Source of the DNA: Chrysomallon squamiferum | Lineage: Eukaryota; Mollusca; Gastropoda; Neomphalida; Peltospiridae | Assembly: GCA_012295275.1 (NCBI GenBank) | Contig: CM022666.1 | Span: forward strand, 12,581,275 to 12,645,274 | Reading direction: 5' to 3' | DNA length: 64,000 bases | Part shown: positions 13,601 through 27,678 of the stretch, in pieces | Layout of the letters: the number at the start of each line of letters is the position of its first letter | How positions within the stretch are numbered: position 1 is the stretch's first letter | The notes under the pieces: model-generated | What the model saw: the letters and a program-made list of their open reading frames with translations, nothing else | Database searches by the model: none | What the model was told of the DNA's origin: nothing | Position numbers and translations under genes: made by a program

Positions 13601-14174
13601 AAAATCTATGTGGATTCTCTTGAAAGTTTCAGAGAACTTTATCAGCAGTGTTAGTTACACACAATTCTGTGTCAGATGTGACAAACTGTATACAGATTAC
13701 TGGAACGAATAACCAATTTGTCAGCAATAGTATATCCAATTTAAAAAAAAAGAAAAGAGAAAGGTTTGTTTTCATTTAGTTTAATATAATCAACACAAGA
13801 ATTAAAATGAACAATCTGTTTTTATTTTAAGCATTTCTTTTCGTTGAATGTGTTCTCTTTGTTCGAAATTTGGTTCATAGAAATGGACCAACCACTCCTT
13901 GGTTTCTGGCCAGGCTCGTCTCGATAAACCAAAATATTTTGAACGTACATGGATTCGAATGTAATGCTATGCTTTTGAAAGCAGTTTAAACCTATGCTTG
14001 ATAACCAAACTATTTTAATTTCTAATTTGGTAAAGTTTTACTCGTTGATTATTCAATATAATAGAATATTGGAAATATTTCCAGTGAATATTTAGTCCTG
14101 AACTTGACACTGTGAACTACAATCAAGTACTTTACTACTACTCTTCATAATATTTTTTATTATTTATCATTTAC

Positions 14175-14304
14175 CTCTCTCTCTTTCTCTCTGTTCCTTT
14201 AATTCTATTATTTTTTCCAGTGTTCGTCTTTCCTGTTCTTCTTTTCTCTTCATCTGTCTTTCCACCAGTCTGTCTTTCGTTGACATGATTTCCTGTTCAC
14301 TGGT
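14175..14304 (-). pseudogene. Patronin/CAMSAP-like coiled-coil exon, copy A (open)
   Basis: The exon lies between acceptor atatttcag and donor AGAG|GTAAAT. It reads TSEQEIMSTKDRLVERQMKR, continues with KEEQERRTLEKIIEL and ends with alternating Arg/Glu: 43 codons plus one base. Its charge pattern fits the helical, Arg/Glu-rich segment between the middle region and the C-terminal CKK domain of CAMSAP/Patronin microtubule minus-end proteins. It is the only open copy. Those at 51479-51351 and 63657-63785 have lost one A of an A-run and are frameshifted. No CKK domain is visible nearby, so the locus is probably a relic although this exon itself is intact. Confidence 0.5.
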
Positions 14305-14351
14305 CTGAAATATTTATCAATATAAACCTTTAAAACAAAACTAAAACCTAA

Positions 14352-14359
<8 letters not shown>

Positions 14360-14394
<35 letters not shown>

Positions 14395-14395
14395 T
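14360..14395. repeat. (AAT)n microsatellite
   Basis: A short AAT run inside the intron before the coiled-coil exon. The mirrored copy at 63600-63646 is longer. Confidence 0.85.
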
Positions 14396-15070
14396 TAATG
14401 AAAAATAACTGCCCCTCATCTGAAAGAAAAACCATTATAAATTGTAACAAGAACAGAAAAACTAAATTTCCAACTCACTACTAAAAAGTAAGTTAAATTC
14501 TCAGTGTAGAGTACTTTTATAAGAGAGTTTATAAATTTTTTGCATAGTTGCAGCTTGAGCCAAAGTATAATTGTTTCATTCTTTTTACATCAACTTTTAT
14601 AGTGGTATAAATATTTTAAAACAAAAACAACCACTACAAGAATGAATAATTTAAATTGTGTCTATCTGTGAATCAATCTGTTAATATCCATATAGATTTG
14701 GATATCTTGTTTAATTTCTACATTAACATACATATTTTGTTATGTGTTTTTGTGTAGTGAACTTTGCATGTAACTGTAAGCATATTTCCAATCCTGTCTG
14801 TATGAATGTTTCAGTGTAGAGAGGATGCAAAGATATGTTGCTTATAAAAGGGAGATTCAACTGAAATATATCCTATTCCTGAAGTATTGAGATTCACTGT
14901 CATTAGGCTTTCCAGACTTGTACACAGTGATAGTAGGGGTCCCTACAGAGATGAACAGCAGTGGACTGTGACGGATGTTGAAGAAACAGAGTAATTGTTG
15001 ACGTGAGCAGATGAACTGTTCTTTTTCACTCTGTCTTTGCTGAGCACTGGTTTTGAACATTTGGCATGTT

Positions 15071-15178
15071 TCATTCATCACCAAATGGCACAAAGAATCC
15101 TTTGATTGCTCCACTGCAAGTGTGAAAACTTTCACCATTGTTTCCATTTTCAGAAGATGCATCTATCTGAGCTTCAGT
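15071..15178 (-). pseudogene. Patronin/CAMSAP-like middle segment with GFFVPFGDE
   Basis: The frame reads EAQIDASSENGNNGESFH and later AIKGFFVPFGDE, then TGA (15073-15071). CAMSAP proteins carry a G-F-F-x-S-F-D-D/E motif in the linker before the helical segment, and the position here (after the LQGEI segment, before the coiled-coil exon) fits. A second frame over 15162-14857 is also open but shows no family features. The copy near 51060 has an earlier stop. Confidence 0.4.
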
Positions 15179-15409
15179 GGGTTATTGTTATTGTTGCTCC
15201 TTGCAACATATATCTAGCTCTGGTGATCACTGCAGCAGTTTGCGTTTTGAAGGCATCAGAGTAGCTCAGAGTCTGAACTACTGGTGGAGTGTGTCTGCTG
15301 ATGACACTGGTGGGTACTTTTGGTGACAACTGTTGAGTTTGCTGTTGTGCCAGTTCTGCTGCTGGGTTTCAAGATTCTACGTGACCAACGTGTCCACCAG
15401 AGGGCAGTG

Positions 15410-15688
15410 CTATTTGATGGTGGACAGGGTGACCGGCCAGAGGTGACTGCTGTTTGGAAGAGGGTACAAATATGGCGGGGTTCCCTGTGGTGACTGCATG
15501 CTGAGTATCTCTTTCTGCTGTAATGACAGTCATGAAATCTCTCCCTGCAGCTCGGTCAGGCTGTGGTTCAGCTTGTCAAGGGAAGAATCCATCGATGGTA
15601 AACTTTCTGACTGTTTGTCATTGCCTGTGAGTACGGTCTGCCAGCTGGACGATGGACAACTTCCGTTTGAGATTTCACTGCTGCTGGG
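15410..15688 (-). pseudogene. Patronin/CAMSAP-like middle segment with LQGEI...LSLQQKEI
   Basis: The frame reads MDSSLDKLNHSLTELQGEIS, then an in-frame TGA (15532-15530), then LSLQQKEILSMQSPQG. This looks like the conserved short helix of CAMSAP/Patronin (pattern L..L..EL..EI.RLSLQQ.QI), with TGA where Arg (CGA) would be expected. The same TGA is at 51872-51870 in the second locus, so it predates the duplication. Downstream, a shifted frame (TSVISRHTPPVVQTLSYSDA) also looks protein-like, implying further indels. Confidence 0.45.
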
Positions 15689-15745
15689 TCATGGGTTATG
15701 AATCACACAAGATACATAACTATTACGGTTCTACAGCTGGTTTGT

Positions 15746-15748
<3 letters not shown>

Positions 15749-15804
<56 letters not shown>
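15749..15804. repeat. (GA)n microsatellite
   Basis: The first of two same-orientation GA tracts in this locus (the other is 17853-17917). In the second locus they are collapsed to one (52307-52390). Confidence 0.95.
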
Positions 15805-15806
<2 letters not shown>

Positions 15807-16874
15807 CAAATTATTTGCTAGTGCTCATGTGCTATGTCAGTAATAGAAATAAAAGTTATTATTTAATAGGAAATACAAATAATACTCCCAGTAGACACCT
15901 GATATATTGAAAACGTGTAATAATTCTTCTAAGAAAAATTCAAATCACAGGCCTGTAATTATATGGTACACATTGACAACTTCTTAATTGACAATTTCCA
16001 ATTAAACAATTGTTTACAAGAAATTCAAATAACATACCACTAATCACCTAAAATCAACTTTTAAACTTTCAAATCCAAACAAAATAAAGTAAACTCTATT
16101 TTTTGGAAATTCAAAACGAAAGAAGAAATGGTTTTGGTTACCCACAGGAAAAATATAAGCTAAAGAGAAATAAAACAATCCTAATGGAAGTATGGAAATG
16201 TGGAAGTATACTAAATTACCTGGCTGTTTGTATACTGCACTTAGTTTACTTATTATTACAGACTATTCTTGATTTAATCTGCTTTTCATACTTTGTACTC
16301 AGAATACAATGCCAATCCAAATCTAAGAAGAATGTAAGTTGATATTTAAACAGATAAGTTAATGTGTGTCTGTTTTTATACCATTTTTTTTTTTTCGAAA
16401 CTTCTGTCTGTTCTGCTGTCTGTAGTTGTGCCATTCTGATGTTTAGGTAATGACAAATGTCTGTTTTGAGGTATGTGCCTGAAAAAGTAAAACCTCAGCT
16501 AATTTAATTGTATATTTTTTTGTTAGTAACATTATTTACTATTATGTATGTATATCAATACCATTTATTGATGCAAATGAATGTTTGTTGACAAAAATAT
16601 ATTTCAGCTATTGGGATTTCAATTGTGCATGCAAGCATACAGACATACTGATAAATATGATGAAAGTCTAAAGAGGTTCGCCAAAATATAAATGTAAATT
16701 CTGAATTGAAAACAAATCGGTACCTATTAAAATTATAACCTCATTATTGATAAATACAAATTCTGCTAAAATAGACCAAATATAAAATAAAAATGAAATA
16801 TTTTATTTAAGAATATACACCACATGATTCTCACTTAAACCAACTAAAAATCTGCTTTTAAGATACATCTTTCC

Positions 16875-17030
16875 ACAGGAAAACATAGACATGATCTTAG
16901 ATACATCAAGAATGGATCAGCGGCTAGATTGGTAAATAACTTTATTCATCCTCCATGCAAGTGTGATCCTAGAACCCAACAACCTTGGCTATGCACTCTA
17001 ACCACTGAGCCATTCTATCCATCACTATAA
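16875..17030 (-). mobile_element. tRNA-derived SINE
   Basis: The minus strand reads ATGGCTCAGTGGTTAGAGTG, a good Pol III A box, then about 30 bases on GGGTTCTAGGATCAC, a B box differing from GGTTCRANNCC at one or two positions. This is the layout of a tRNA-derived SINE head. It is absent from the second locus, where this segment is deleted. The 3' end is not clear. Confidence 0.6.
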
Positions 17031-17554
17031 ACTTAACAAAATGAATTAAGTAAATACTTATGAAGTAAACTTTCTTTTGTAAAGTTCTCTAGTACTGGTG
17101 AATCTCGACTCAGTTTTGTGAAAGCTACATTTTGTTGCATTGCTAATGGGTACTTAGTGTTTTCTTACACTTGACCTCCCATAACCACAGCGAGATGCTG
17201 AATTAAAATTAACAAAAAGAATAATAAACCCTGCAATGTAAGCTTTCTGAAGAAATCAATCTTCATAAACTTTAACTGAGATGCACTCATTTAAATATTC
17301 CTTTAATATTAACTTTCTTTATTAGTAGCCTTCTGAAATACTGACCATTATATAAAGATGTTTCAAAATCAGAAATCATCTACTTTAAATAATAAAAATG
17401 TATTTACATAGGTAAAGGCATCTCTCAATATATACATTAAAATTGAATATTATAAATCCCTGTTTTTCCAATACAATTTTTCATTAATTTGTATAATAAA
17501 AGATATAATACAATTGTGGACTTTCTTTTACTCAAAGTCTGAACCATAACTTAC

Positions 17555-17681
17555 TTTCTGCTTCCTGATCATTCAGAAGCTGTCCTGACTCTGAAAGTTT
17601 TATCATTTCAAACGAGAACAGCTCTGTGAGAAAGTCCATTAAGTTTTGTTGTATACTGCCTTGTGAGTACAGGAGATCCTC
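17555..17681 (-). pseudogene. Patronin/CAMSAP-like CH-domain terminal exon, copy A (open)
   Basis: A well-formed exon: acceptor cttctcttag, donor AAA|GTAAGT, 42 codons plus one base, no stop. It reads EDLLYSQGSIQQNLMDFLTE followed by LFSFEMIKLSESGQ. It matches the end of the N-terminal CH domain of CAMSAP/Patronin, where vertebrate proteins read LEDMLY...K.N...F.AELF.WFE..KP. The paralogue is 62408-62534 on the other strand, with mostly conservative differences. The exon is intact, but other exons of the locus carry stops, so the gene is probably dead or incomplete. Confidence 0.6.
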
Positions 17682-17849
17682 CTAAGAGAAGTGGAAAAAC
17701 GTGATGGGAAGATGCCATTTACAGAATGGTTTGATGAGATTATATAAAAAAATAGCTATTCCTAACCCATCATTCAAACATATATCTAAAAAAATAAATA
17801 AAGAACAATGAGGCAATTAATATTTAATAATACAGGGAAAGAGTTTAAG

Positions 17850-17852
<3 letters not shown>

Positions 17853-17917
<65 letters not shown>
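17853..17917. repeat. (GA)n microsatellite at a duplication joint
   Basis: The left flank is the intron before the CH exon (matching 62230 onward, inverted). The right flank switches to a segment related to 410-490 and 32200-32285, so this tract is a rearrangement boundary. Confidence 0.95.
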
Positions 17918-17919
<2 letters not shown>

Positions 17920-19490
17920 TTAGTTTATCAAAATAATATATATGACAAGTCATCATATCTTACCACAAAGTCCACAAAGTGATTGCAGGATATGAGAGAG
18001 ATCGGTGTGTGTGGTTGTAAAAAGCAGCATAAGCAACCATTATGCATTGTTAATTAAATTGTTCTCTCTTATGTATGCTTTAAATCTGCATATGAGATTG
18101 AATGAAACAAACACTTACACCAGAATACTACATATTTTACCAGTGCAAAGTTGTTTTATATTCCATAGTATAAATGTTATGTCAAACACACATACATATA
18201 AATACATGACTTGCATATCTACACAGATATCACATATACACATATGTATACATACAAATAAAGATAAAAGTGATTTCAGATTGATTGTTTATTGACACAA
18301 ACATACACATACACATACAAACACATACTGATATATATAATGTACAGATAGATATATTTTAAACTTACAGATGGGTGGGTTTATTTTCTGTTTTTTCTTT
18401 ACTCAAGTATATTATGTATTATAAATATGATAGTGTATTTAAAATGAGGAGGGAACACAAGCTTTAAATTTCAGTCTTTTGTATTTACTGACTGAGTCAG
18501 ATATCAAATGAACTGCCATTGCTCTCGACAATAACATAAATAGCTTGAACAGTTGCATGAAAATATTTTAGTCCGGTTGAAGACTTGGACACCGAATTTT
18601 ATGTTAATGTCTTTGTTTTTTCTTTAAACCACCAGACCAAAGCAGTCTTGCTTCACAGGATCCCTTTTTTGGTGTTCAATATTGAAGACAGAATTGAAAG
18701 CGATGTAAAGATATCAGTGTGTGTGTGTGTGTGTGTGCGAGCGTGCGTGTGTGTGATCGTCTGTGTGTGTGTGTGTGTGTGTTTATTAAAAAACAACATA
18801 GGCATTGATTACACAAAGATTATTTTAGGACAATGTAATCGTATCAGGGGTTGGCAACTTTTCTCAGAGGGAGCCATTCAGCTGTGCAGTGTTCTGGAAG
18901 AGGGCCAAGATATCAAAGGTATTATACATACATAATATTTTTTTAAAAATCTTCTTTCCTCCAGTTTGTTTACTTGTTTTATTCTCGACAAATGCCTGTA
19001 TTTTAATAAAATTTTAGTTATTAAAAGCAACATAAGCATTCATTATACAATGGTTATTTTAGTACAATGTTATCATATATCACTGTTGTTCAGGCATCCG
19101 AGATCAGAAAACAGTTGAATAAAAAAGAACAGAACTTATTAGCTATAGCACCCAACAGCTGACAAGCCTTAATTTTGAATTAGTTATAAAAACTGTTAAT
19201 CACATTTTCTTTATAAAAGACAAGAAGATTGGTTTTTCATTCTGTGTTACGTACAGTTGTACATGTATTGTGATTTAACTGTATTTCTTTAACGATTTTT
19301 ACTGTTTTCTGGGTATTTTTCTTTGTAAAAAAAATTATAATGAAAAACACGAGAAAATACAGGGTATCAAGGGAGTAACAACCATTTCTGTCTGAAATTT
19401 GTTTCATGACAAACAAAATAAAATGTTGATGGTAGAATGATAGTGAAGAAAATTAAATTATATATAGTTTTTTATCTTTCATACGTGTCA
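17918..19490. repeat. Gene-poor duplicated sequence
   Basis: Mostly repeats shared with 31210-31860 and 1-60 (TTAAAAGCAACATAA...ATTCATTATACAATGG). It includes a (TG)n compound near 18715-18782 and a type B hAT-like end near 18845. No exon supported. Confidence 0.7.
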
Positions 19491-19973
19491 GATACATTCA
19501 CGTACAGACATACATATCTATTCATTGTGGAAACATGCAAAACACACACACACACATAAATGCTTACACAGATATATTTGAAACTTACAGATGGGTGGGT
19601 TTATCGTCAATATGTTTTCTTTAGTCAACTATATATTACGTATTATAGATATGATGGTATCTTTAAAATACAGTACAGATACAAGTAATGATATTTGCCG
19701 AGGGCTTGTATATCGAGTTGAATTTACTGATTGAGTCACAGATATCAAATGAACTGACACGCTGATCTCGACAGCTTGAACAGTAGCTGATTTATCAGGT
19801 GTCGGAAACCCTTGGCCTGCGGGGTACATCTGGCACGCGATGGATTTTAGTCCGGTCCTCCAGCTAAACACTTGGAAACCAGTTATTACCGTAACTTCAT
19901 TGTTTTTTTTCTGTAAACCTCCAGACCAAAGCAGCCTTGCTTCCTAGCATCCCTTTTGGGGCTCAATACTGAA

Positions 19974-20104
<131 letters not shown>

Positions 20105-20358
20105 TTTCATGGAAACGTTGTATTGGGTTTCGTAGAAAACAAAGGAAATTGTCCCCATTGAGCCCTTCTGCTTTAGATACCCATGACTGCTACTGTACAT
20201 TTTTTCTTACACTTCTTGTCATACGCTAATATGAAGCAAACCACAGGTTGTGTTTTTATCCACTTTATTTATGCATTAGCTAATTCATGTCTGTTTTATT
20301 TATTTATTTACTAACAACTACAGGAATAATAATAAAATAAATAATACTCATCATTTTT

Positions 20359-20573
20359 TTAAATTGTTTTTATTGTCGTAGCTGAACTTAGAATGTGTGG
20401 GTCCATGCCACAGCTCATTTCCATATCTTCTTCAGTCCAAGGACAGTCAGATGCCCACACGACTGTCTTGCAGAACTCGGCCACTCCTTTCAACTTCAAT
20501 TGTTTGGCTTTGACTGGATCGTGACACGACCCTGGAAATAATCCAGGTCCGCTCACTTCTTTATCCTTCATCT
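20359..20573 (-). CDS. Unrecognised Cys-rich gene, exon 2, unit 1
   Basis: The acceptor ctctacag opens a frame that completes a phase 1 codon from the exon at 20846. It contains VSGPGLFPGSCHDPVKAKQL, VAEFCKTVVWASDCPW and MEMSCGMDPHILSS, then TAA at 20361-20359. It has four Cys and regular Trp/Pro and reads like a secreted or extracellular domain, but I do not recognise the family. The protein is conserved in unit 2 with one visible difference (TEED versus TVED), and the frame there ends differently at the C-terminus. AATAAA motifs follow on the minus strand near 20300. A donor inside the last codons cannot be excluded. Confidence 0.5.
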
Positions 20574-20584
20574 CTGTAGAGAAT

Positions 20585-20780
20585 AGATCATAGTAGTAGT
20601 AGTGGTGGTAACAGTAGCGGTAGAAATGAATAAATAGCAGTAGTAGTGTTACTAGTAGTAGAAATAGTGATAGCAGCAGTTGCAGTAGAGCTGTACTAGG
20701 AGTGGTAGTGGCAATAGTAGTAACAACAGAAGTAGCACTTGTAGTAGTAGTAGTAACAGTAATAATGGTATTGGTAGCAG
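20585..20780. repeat. (TAG)n-rich intron
   Basis: A degenerate AGT trinucleotide repeat lies between the two exons of the Cys-rich gene; the unit 2 counterpart is 22090-22285. Confidence 0.8.
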
Positions 20781-20845
20781 CTTGAAAGTATATAGAACAT
20801 ATTTAGAATATTTCTCTTGTTACTATAAAACAAGTGTCAACTCAC

Positions 20846-20954
20846 GGGTACAATCACCGGCGTTTGGATGACTCCAAACAAACTTTAGATATGGACATTT
20901 TACCATACCTAACGGACCTATGTCTGTTTCTTCCATATCATATTTTTCGTACAT
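20846..20954 (-). CDS. Unrecognised Cys-rich gene, exon 1, unit 1
   Basis: ATG at 20954 gives 36 codons plus one base, ending at donor ACCC|GTGAGT. It reads MYEKYDMEETDIGPLGMVKC and then PYLKFVWSHPNAGDCT. The single leftover base joins AG of exon 2 to give Gln and stays in frame. There is no signal peptide, so the true 5' end is probably missing: the ATG lies exactly at the tandem-unit boundary, inside the shared CATATCTAT motif, suggesting truncation of an upstream part when the unit was formed. Function unknown. Confidence 0.45.
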
Positions 20955-21413
20955 ATCTATTCATTGTGGAAACATGCAAAACACACACACACACATAAAT
21001 GCTTACACAGATATATTTGAAACTAACAGATGGGTGGGTTTATCGTCAATATGTTTTCTTTAGTCAACTATATATTACGTATTATAGATATGATGGTATC
21101 TTTAAAATACAGTACAGATACAAGTAATGATATTTGCCGAGGGCTTGTATATCGAGTTGAATTTACTGATTGAGTCACAGATATCAAATGAACTGACACG
21201 CTGATCTCGACAGCTTGAACAGTAGCTGATTTATCAGGTGTCGGAAACCCTTGGCCTGCGGGGTACATCCGGCACGCGATGGATTTTAGACCGGTCCTCC
21301 AGCTAAACACTTGGAAACCAGTTATTACCGTAACTTCATTGTTTTTTTTCTGTAAACCTCCAGACCAAAGCAGCCTTGCTTCCTAGCATCCCTTTTTGGG
21401 GCTCAATACTGAA

Positions 21414-21608
<195 letters not shown>

Positions 21609-21854
21609 TTTCATGGAAACGTTGTATTGGGTTTCGTAGAAAACAAAGGAAATTGTCCCCATTGAGCCCTTCTGCTTTAGATACCCATGACTGCTACTGT
21701 ACATTTTTTCTTACACTTCTTGTCATACGCTAATATGAAGCAAACCACAGGTTGTGTTTTTATCCACTTTATTTATGCATTAGCTAATTCATGTCTGTTT
21801 TATTTATTTATTTACTAACAACTACAGGAATAATAATAAAATAAATAATACTCA

Positions 21855-22078
21855 TCATTTTTTTAAATTGTTTTTTGTTGTCGTAGCTGAACTTAGAATG
21901 TGTGGGTCCATGCCACAGCTCATTTCCATATCTTCTACAGTCCAAGGACAGTCAGATGCCCACACGACTGTCTTGCAGAACTCGGCCACTCCTTTCAACT
22001 TCAATTGTTTGGCTTTGACTGGATCGTGACACGACCCTGGAAATAATCCAGGTCCGCTCACTTCTTTATCCTTCATCT
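21855..22078 (-). CDS. Unrecognised Cys-rich gene, exon 2, unit 2
   Basis: Same exon as 20573-20359: acceptor ctctacag, the same four Cys, and TVEDMEM in place of TEEDMEM. A small change near the end (ACAACAAAA instead of ACAATAAAA) and an indel move the stop to 21855. Confidence 0.45.
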
Positions 22079-22350
22079 CTGTAGAGAATAGATCATAGTA
22101 GTAGTAGTGGTGGTAACAGTAGCGGTAGAAATGAATAAATAGCAGTAGTAGTGTTACTAGTAGCAGAAATAGTGATAGCAGCAGTTGCAATAGAGCTGTA
22201 CTAGGAGTGGTAGTGGCAATAGTAGTAACAACAGAAGTAGCACTTGTAGTAGTAGTAGTAACAGTAATAATGGTATTGGTAGCAGCTTGAAAGTATATAG
22301 AACATATTTAGAATATTTCTCTTGTTACTATAAAACAAGTGTCAACTCAC

Positions 22351-22459
22351 GGGTACAATCACCGGCGTTTGGATGACTCCAGACAAACTTTAGATATGGA
22401 CATTTTACCATACCTAACGGACCTATGTCTGTTTCTTCCATATCATATTTTTCGTACAT
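22351..22459 (-). CDS. Unrecognised Cys-rich gene, exon 1, unit 2
   Basis: Identical in layout to 20954-20846: ATG at the unit boundary, 36 codons, donor ACCC|GTGAGT, phase 1. The conservation of frame, splice sites and Cys in both units is consistent with coding but could equally reflect a very recent duplication. Confidence 0.45.
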
Positions 22460-22918
22460 ATCTATTCATTGTGGAAACATGCAAAACACACACACACACA
22501 TAAATGCTTACACAGATATATTTGAAACTTACAGATGGGTGGGTTTATCGTCAATATGTTTTCTTTAGTCAACTATATATTACGTATTATAGATATGATG
22601 GTATCTTTAAAATACAGTACAGATACAAGTAATGATATTTGCCGAGGGCTTGTATATCGAGTTGAATTTACTGATTGAGTCACAGATATCAAATGAACTG
22701 ACACGCTGATCTCGACAGCTTGAACAGTAGCTGATTTATCAGGTGTCGGAAACCCTTGGCCTGCAGGGTACATCCGGCACGCGATGGATTTTAGACCGGT
22801 CCTCCAGCTAAACACTTGGAAACCAGTTATTATCTTAACTTCATTGTTTTTTTTCTGTAAACCTCCAGACCAAAGCAGGCATGCTTCCTAGCATCCCTTT
22901 TTGGGGCTCAATACTGAA

Positions 22919-25207
<2,289 letters not shown>

Positions 25208-25638
25208 TTACCAAGCCACATTTACACCTAAAAAATGACCCGTTGGATCAGCCATTATGTGATGAAAATGAGAGGTTTTCACGTACACCAAGTCACCAGC
25301 ATTTAGAGTGAATGTTCCGATCAGATAACTTGGGTATTCGTCATGCGTCTTGTCGAAGGCAGTGTCGCACTCAGTGAGTTCGTTGCTAAGCAACACCTTA
25401 TCTTCAGCCCTTTTTGCATTGTATATCATCACCTGATGTTTCCAGATTTGGTTCTTACCGTAACGTATGTCTTTCAGTTTTTGTCAGTCAAAGACCATCT
25501 GGCTGTAGACTCGATACATTCCGTGTGTTGGTATGGTTATTTTACCATATTCGTATTTCATCCAGTTCCGAACAATACTGCGTTTCAACTGGTCTTCACT
25601 GTTCCAGTTTCGAATCGTCCGAACTGATGTGTCATTTG
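25208..25638 (-). pseudogene. TNF-homology-domain exon, copy 2, nonsense
   Basis: Same borders as copy 1 (acceptor tatatag, stop TAA at 25208-25210). The signature GKITIPTHGMYRVYSQMVFD is kept, but the next codon is TGA where the intact copies have Trp (TGG) or Leu (TTG), which cuts off the second half of the domain. After the stop the frame is preserved to HFLGVNVAW, so the loss is recent or results from a single sequencing error. Other replacements (TGHFLG for TRHFLG) are also seen. No anchor exon is present between this copy and the N gap at 27252. Confidence 0.8.
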
Positions 25639-25639
25639 C

Positions 25640-25693
<54 letters not shown>

Positions 25694-26289
25694 GTAATAT
25701 AATATAATAATAATAATAATTGATGATAATGATAATGATTATGATAATAGTAATAATGATAACCATAGTAATAATAAAAACAATACTAATAATAATGATA
25801 ATAGTGATGAAAATAATGATAATGATAACAATAATAAGAAATAATAACACAGTATCAATAATAATAACAACAATAATAAAGACATAATGATGATAATAGT
25901 AATAATGATAATAATGTCAAAAACATCAACAATACACATACATACATGTACATAAACGTAACCATAAACATACACAGAAACACAAACATATGTACACGTC
26001 ACCTCCAGAGTGCAGGTGAATGGGTGTCGTATATTTAAGACTCATCACTGGTGCTTTGTGAGGTGTGACAGGACTTTGTCATCCTCTACCAGAGCTTTTC
26101 TCACTATTGTCTAAGTGCAGAGTCACATGTACACAAGACAGAGAACAGTCATTCATAAATACATACAAATATACATACTGTTGTATACAATTGTAAATCA
26201 GCTTACCAGAATAAAACAACCACTTAGTCCAGAAAATTACACTGCCAATATGGCACCTAAAACTGGTGCAAAGTTATTAATACCCCATA

Positions 26290-26327
26290 ATATATAGTGT
26301 AACACACACCCACACCCACAGTATAAC

Positions 26328-26366
<39 letters not shown>

Positions 26367-26565
26367 AACTAACACACACCCACACCCACACAAACACACA
26401 GTATAACTAACACACACACACACACACACAGTATAACACACACACACACAGTATAACTAACACACACACACAGTATAACTAACACACACACACACACTAC
26501 ACTCTACACTGCCAATATGGCACCTAAAACTGGTGCAAAGTTATTAATATCCCATAATATGTAGT

Positions 26566-26606
<41 letters not shown>

Positions 26607-26950
26607 ACACATAGAATAACTAACACACACACACAAAACACAGGCACACAGTATAACTAACACACACACACACAGTATAACTAACACACACACACATAAA
26701 CACAGACACACAGTATAACTAACACACACACACAAACACAGGCACACAGTATAACTATCACACACACACAAAACACAGACACACAGTATAACTAACACAC
26801 ACACACAAACACAGGCACACAGTATAACTATCACACACACGCACACACACACTACACTGCCAATATGGCATTCACACTGGTGCAGTTATTAATATACCAT
26901 AATATACAGTGTCTCACAAATACACACACACACACACACACACACACAGA
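26290..26950. repeat. Compound (CA)n / CAGTATAACTAA repeat array
   Basis: CAGTATAACTAACACACACA-type units repeat about a dozen times with variable (CA)n lengths and occasional CAGGCACA or CAGACACA. The homologous site at 6500-6540 has only one or two such units. Confidence 0.9.
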
Positions 26951-27050
26951 TACATATAAACACATTTGTACATACAAATAAAGATACAAGTGATCTGAGA
27001 TTGAAGGGTTCAGAAAAAAAAAAAAAAGAAGAATAACAAAAAACACCTAC

Positions 27051-27105
27051 TGTAATCTGTATCTTCCAGTCCTTGTAGATGAACCATTGGTTTAAACAGA
27101 CTCAA
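27051..27105 (-). CDS. TNF-homology-domain A-strand exon, copy 2
   Basis: Equivalent to 6847-6793: same phase 0 acceptor (cttcatcag), reading FKPMVHLQGL, donor ACA|GTAGGT. The exon itself is intact; its partner at 25638 carries a stop, so the copy is probably nonfunctional as a ligand. Confidence 0.6.
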
Positions 27106-27251
27106 CTGATGAAGAGCTAAAACATAAATAAAAATGACTTTAATATTTTAACTAATGTTTGAACTTTGATTCTTCTTTCTCTTATTAGTATTAGTAGTGA
27201 TTACTAGTACTAGTACTAGTAGCAGCAGCATTAGTAGAGATAGTAGTAGTA

Positions 27252-27451
27252 NNNNNNNNNNNNNNNNNNNNNNNNNNNNNNNNNNNNNNNNNNNNNNNNN
27301 NNNNNNNNNNNNNNNNNNNNNNNNNNNNNNNNNNNNNNNNNNNNNNNNNNNNNNNNNNNNNNNNNNNNNNNNNNNNNNNNNNNNNNNNNNNNNNNNNNNN
27401 NNNNNNNNNNNNNNNNNNNNNNNNNNNNNNNNNNNNNNNNNNNNNNNNNNN
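27252..27451. other. Assembly gap (200 N)
   Basis: Exactly 200 Ns. The left side is a (TAG)n tract of the TNF-gene intron. The right side resumes inside a different copy of the duplicated block (type A hAT-like segment and a very short GA tract), so order across the gap is uncertain. Confidence 1.
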
Positions 27452-27678
27452 CACAGATATCAAATGAACTGACACGCTAATCTCGACAGCTTGAACAGTA
27501 GCTGATTTATCAGGTATCGGAAACCCTTGGCCTGCAGGGTACACCCGGCACGCGATGGATTTTAGTCCGGTCCTCCAGCTAAACACTTGGAAACCAGTTA
27601 TTACCGTAACTTCATTGTTTTTTTCTTTAAATCTCCCTTTTTGGAGCTCAATACTGAAGATGAGAGAGAGAGAGAGAG

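Noticed and set aside
13319-13654. Frame with Cys-Val-Tyr repeats (also 26544-27046, 37616-37840, 61700-61953)
   Set aside because: Product of (TG)n/(TATG)n or (CA)n repeats.
14857-15162. Minus-strand frame MHLLKMETMVKVFTLAVEQS as the coding frame
   Set aside because: It overlaps the frame with the CAMSAP-like GFFVPFGDE motif and itself shows no family features; one of the two must be a shadow, and the motif-bearing frame is preferred.
16890-17030. Genuine tRNA gene
   Set aside because: A and B boxes are present, but the sequence does not fold into a full cloverleaf with a paired acceptor stem by eye, and the B box departs from the consensus; a SINE head is the better reading.
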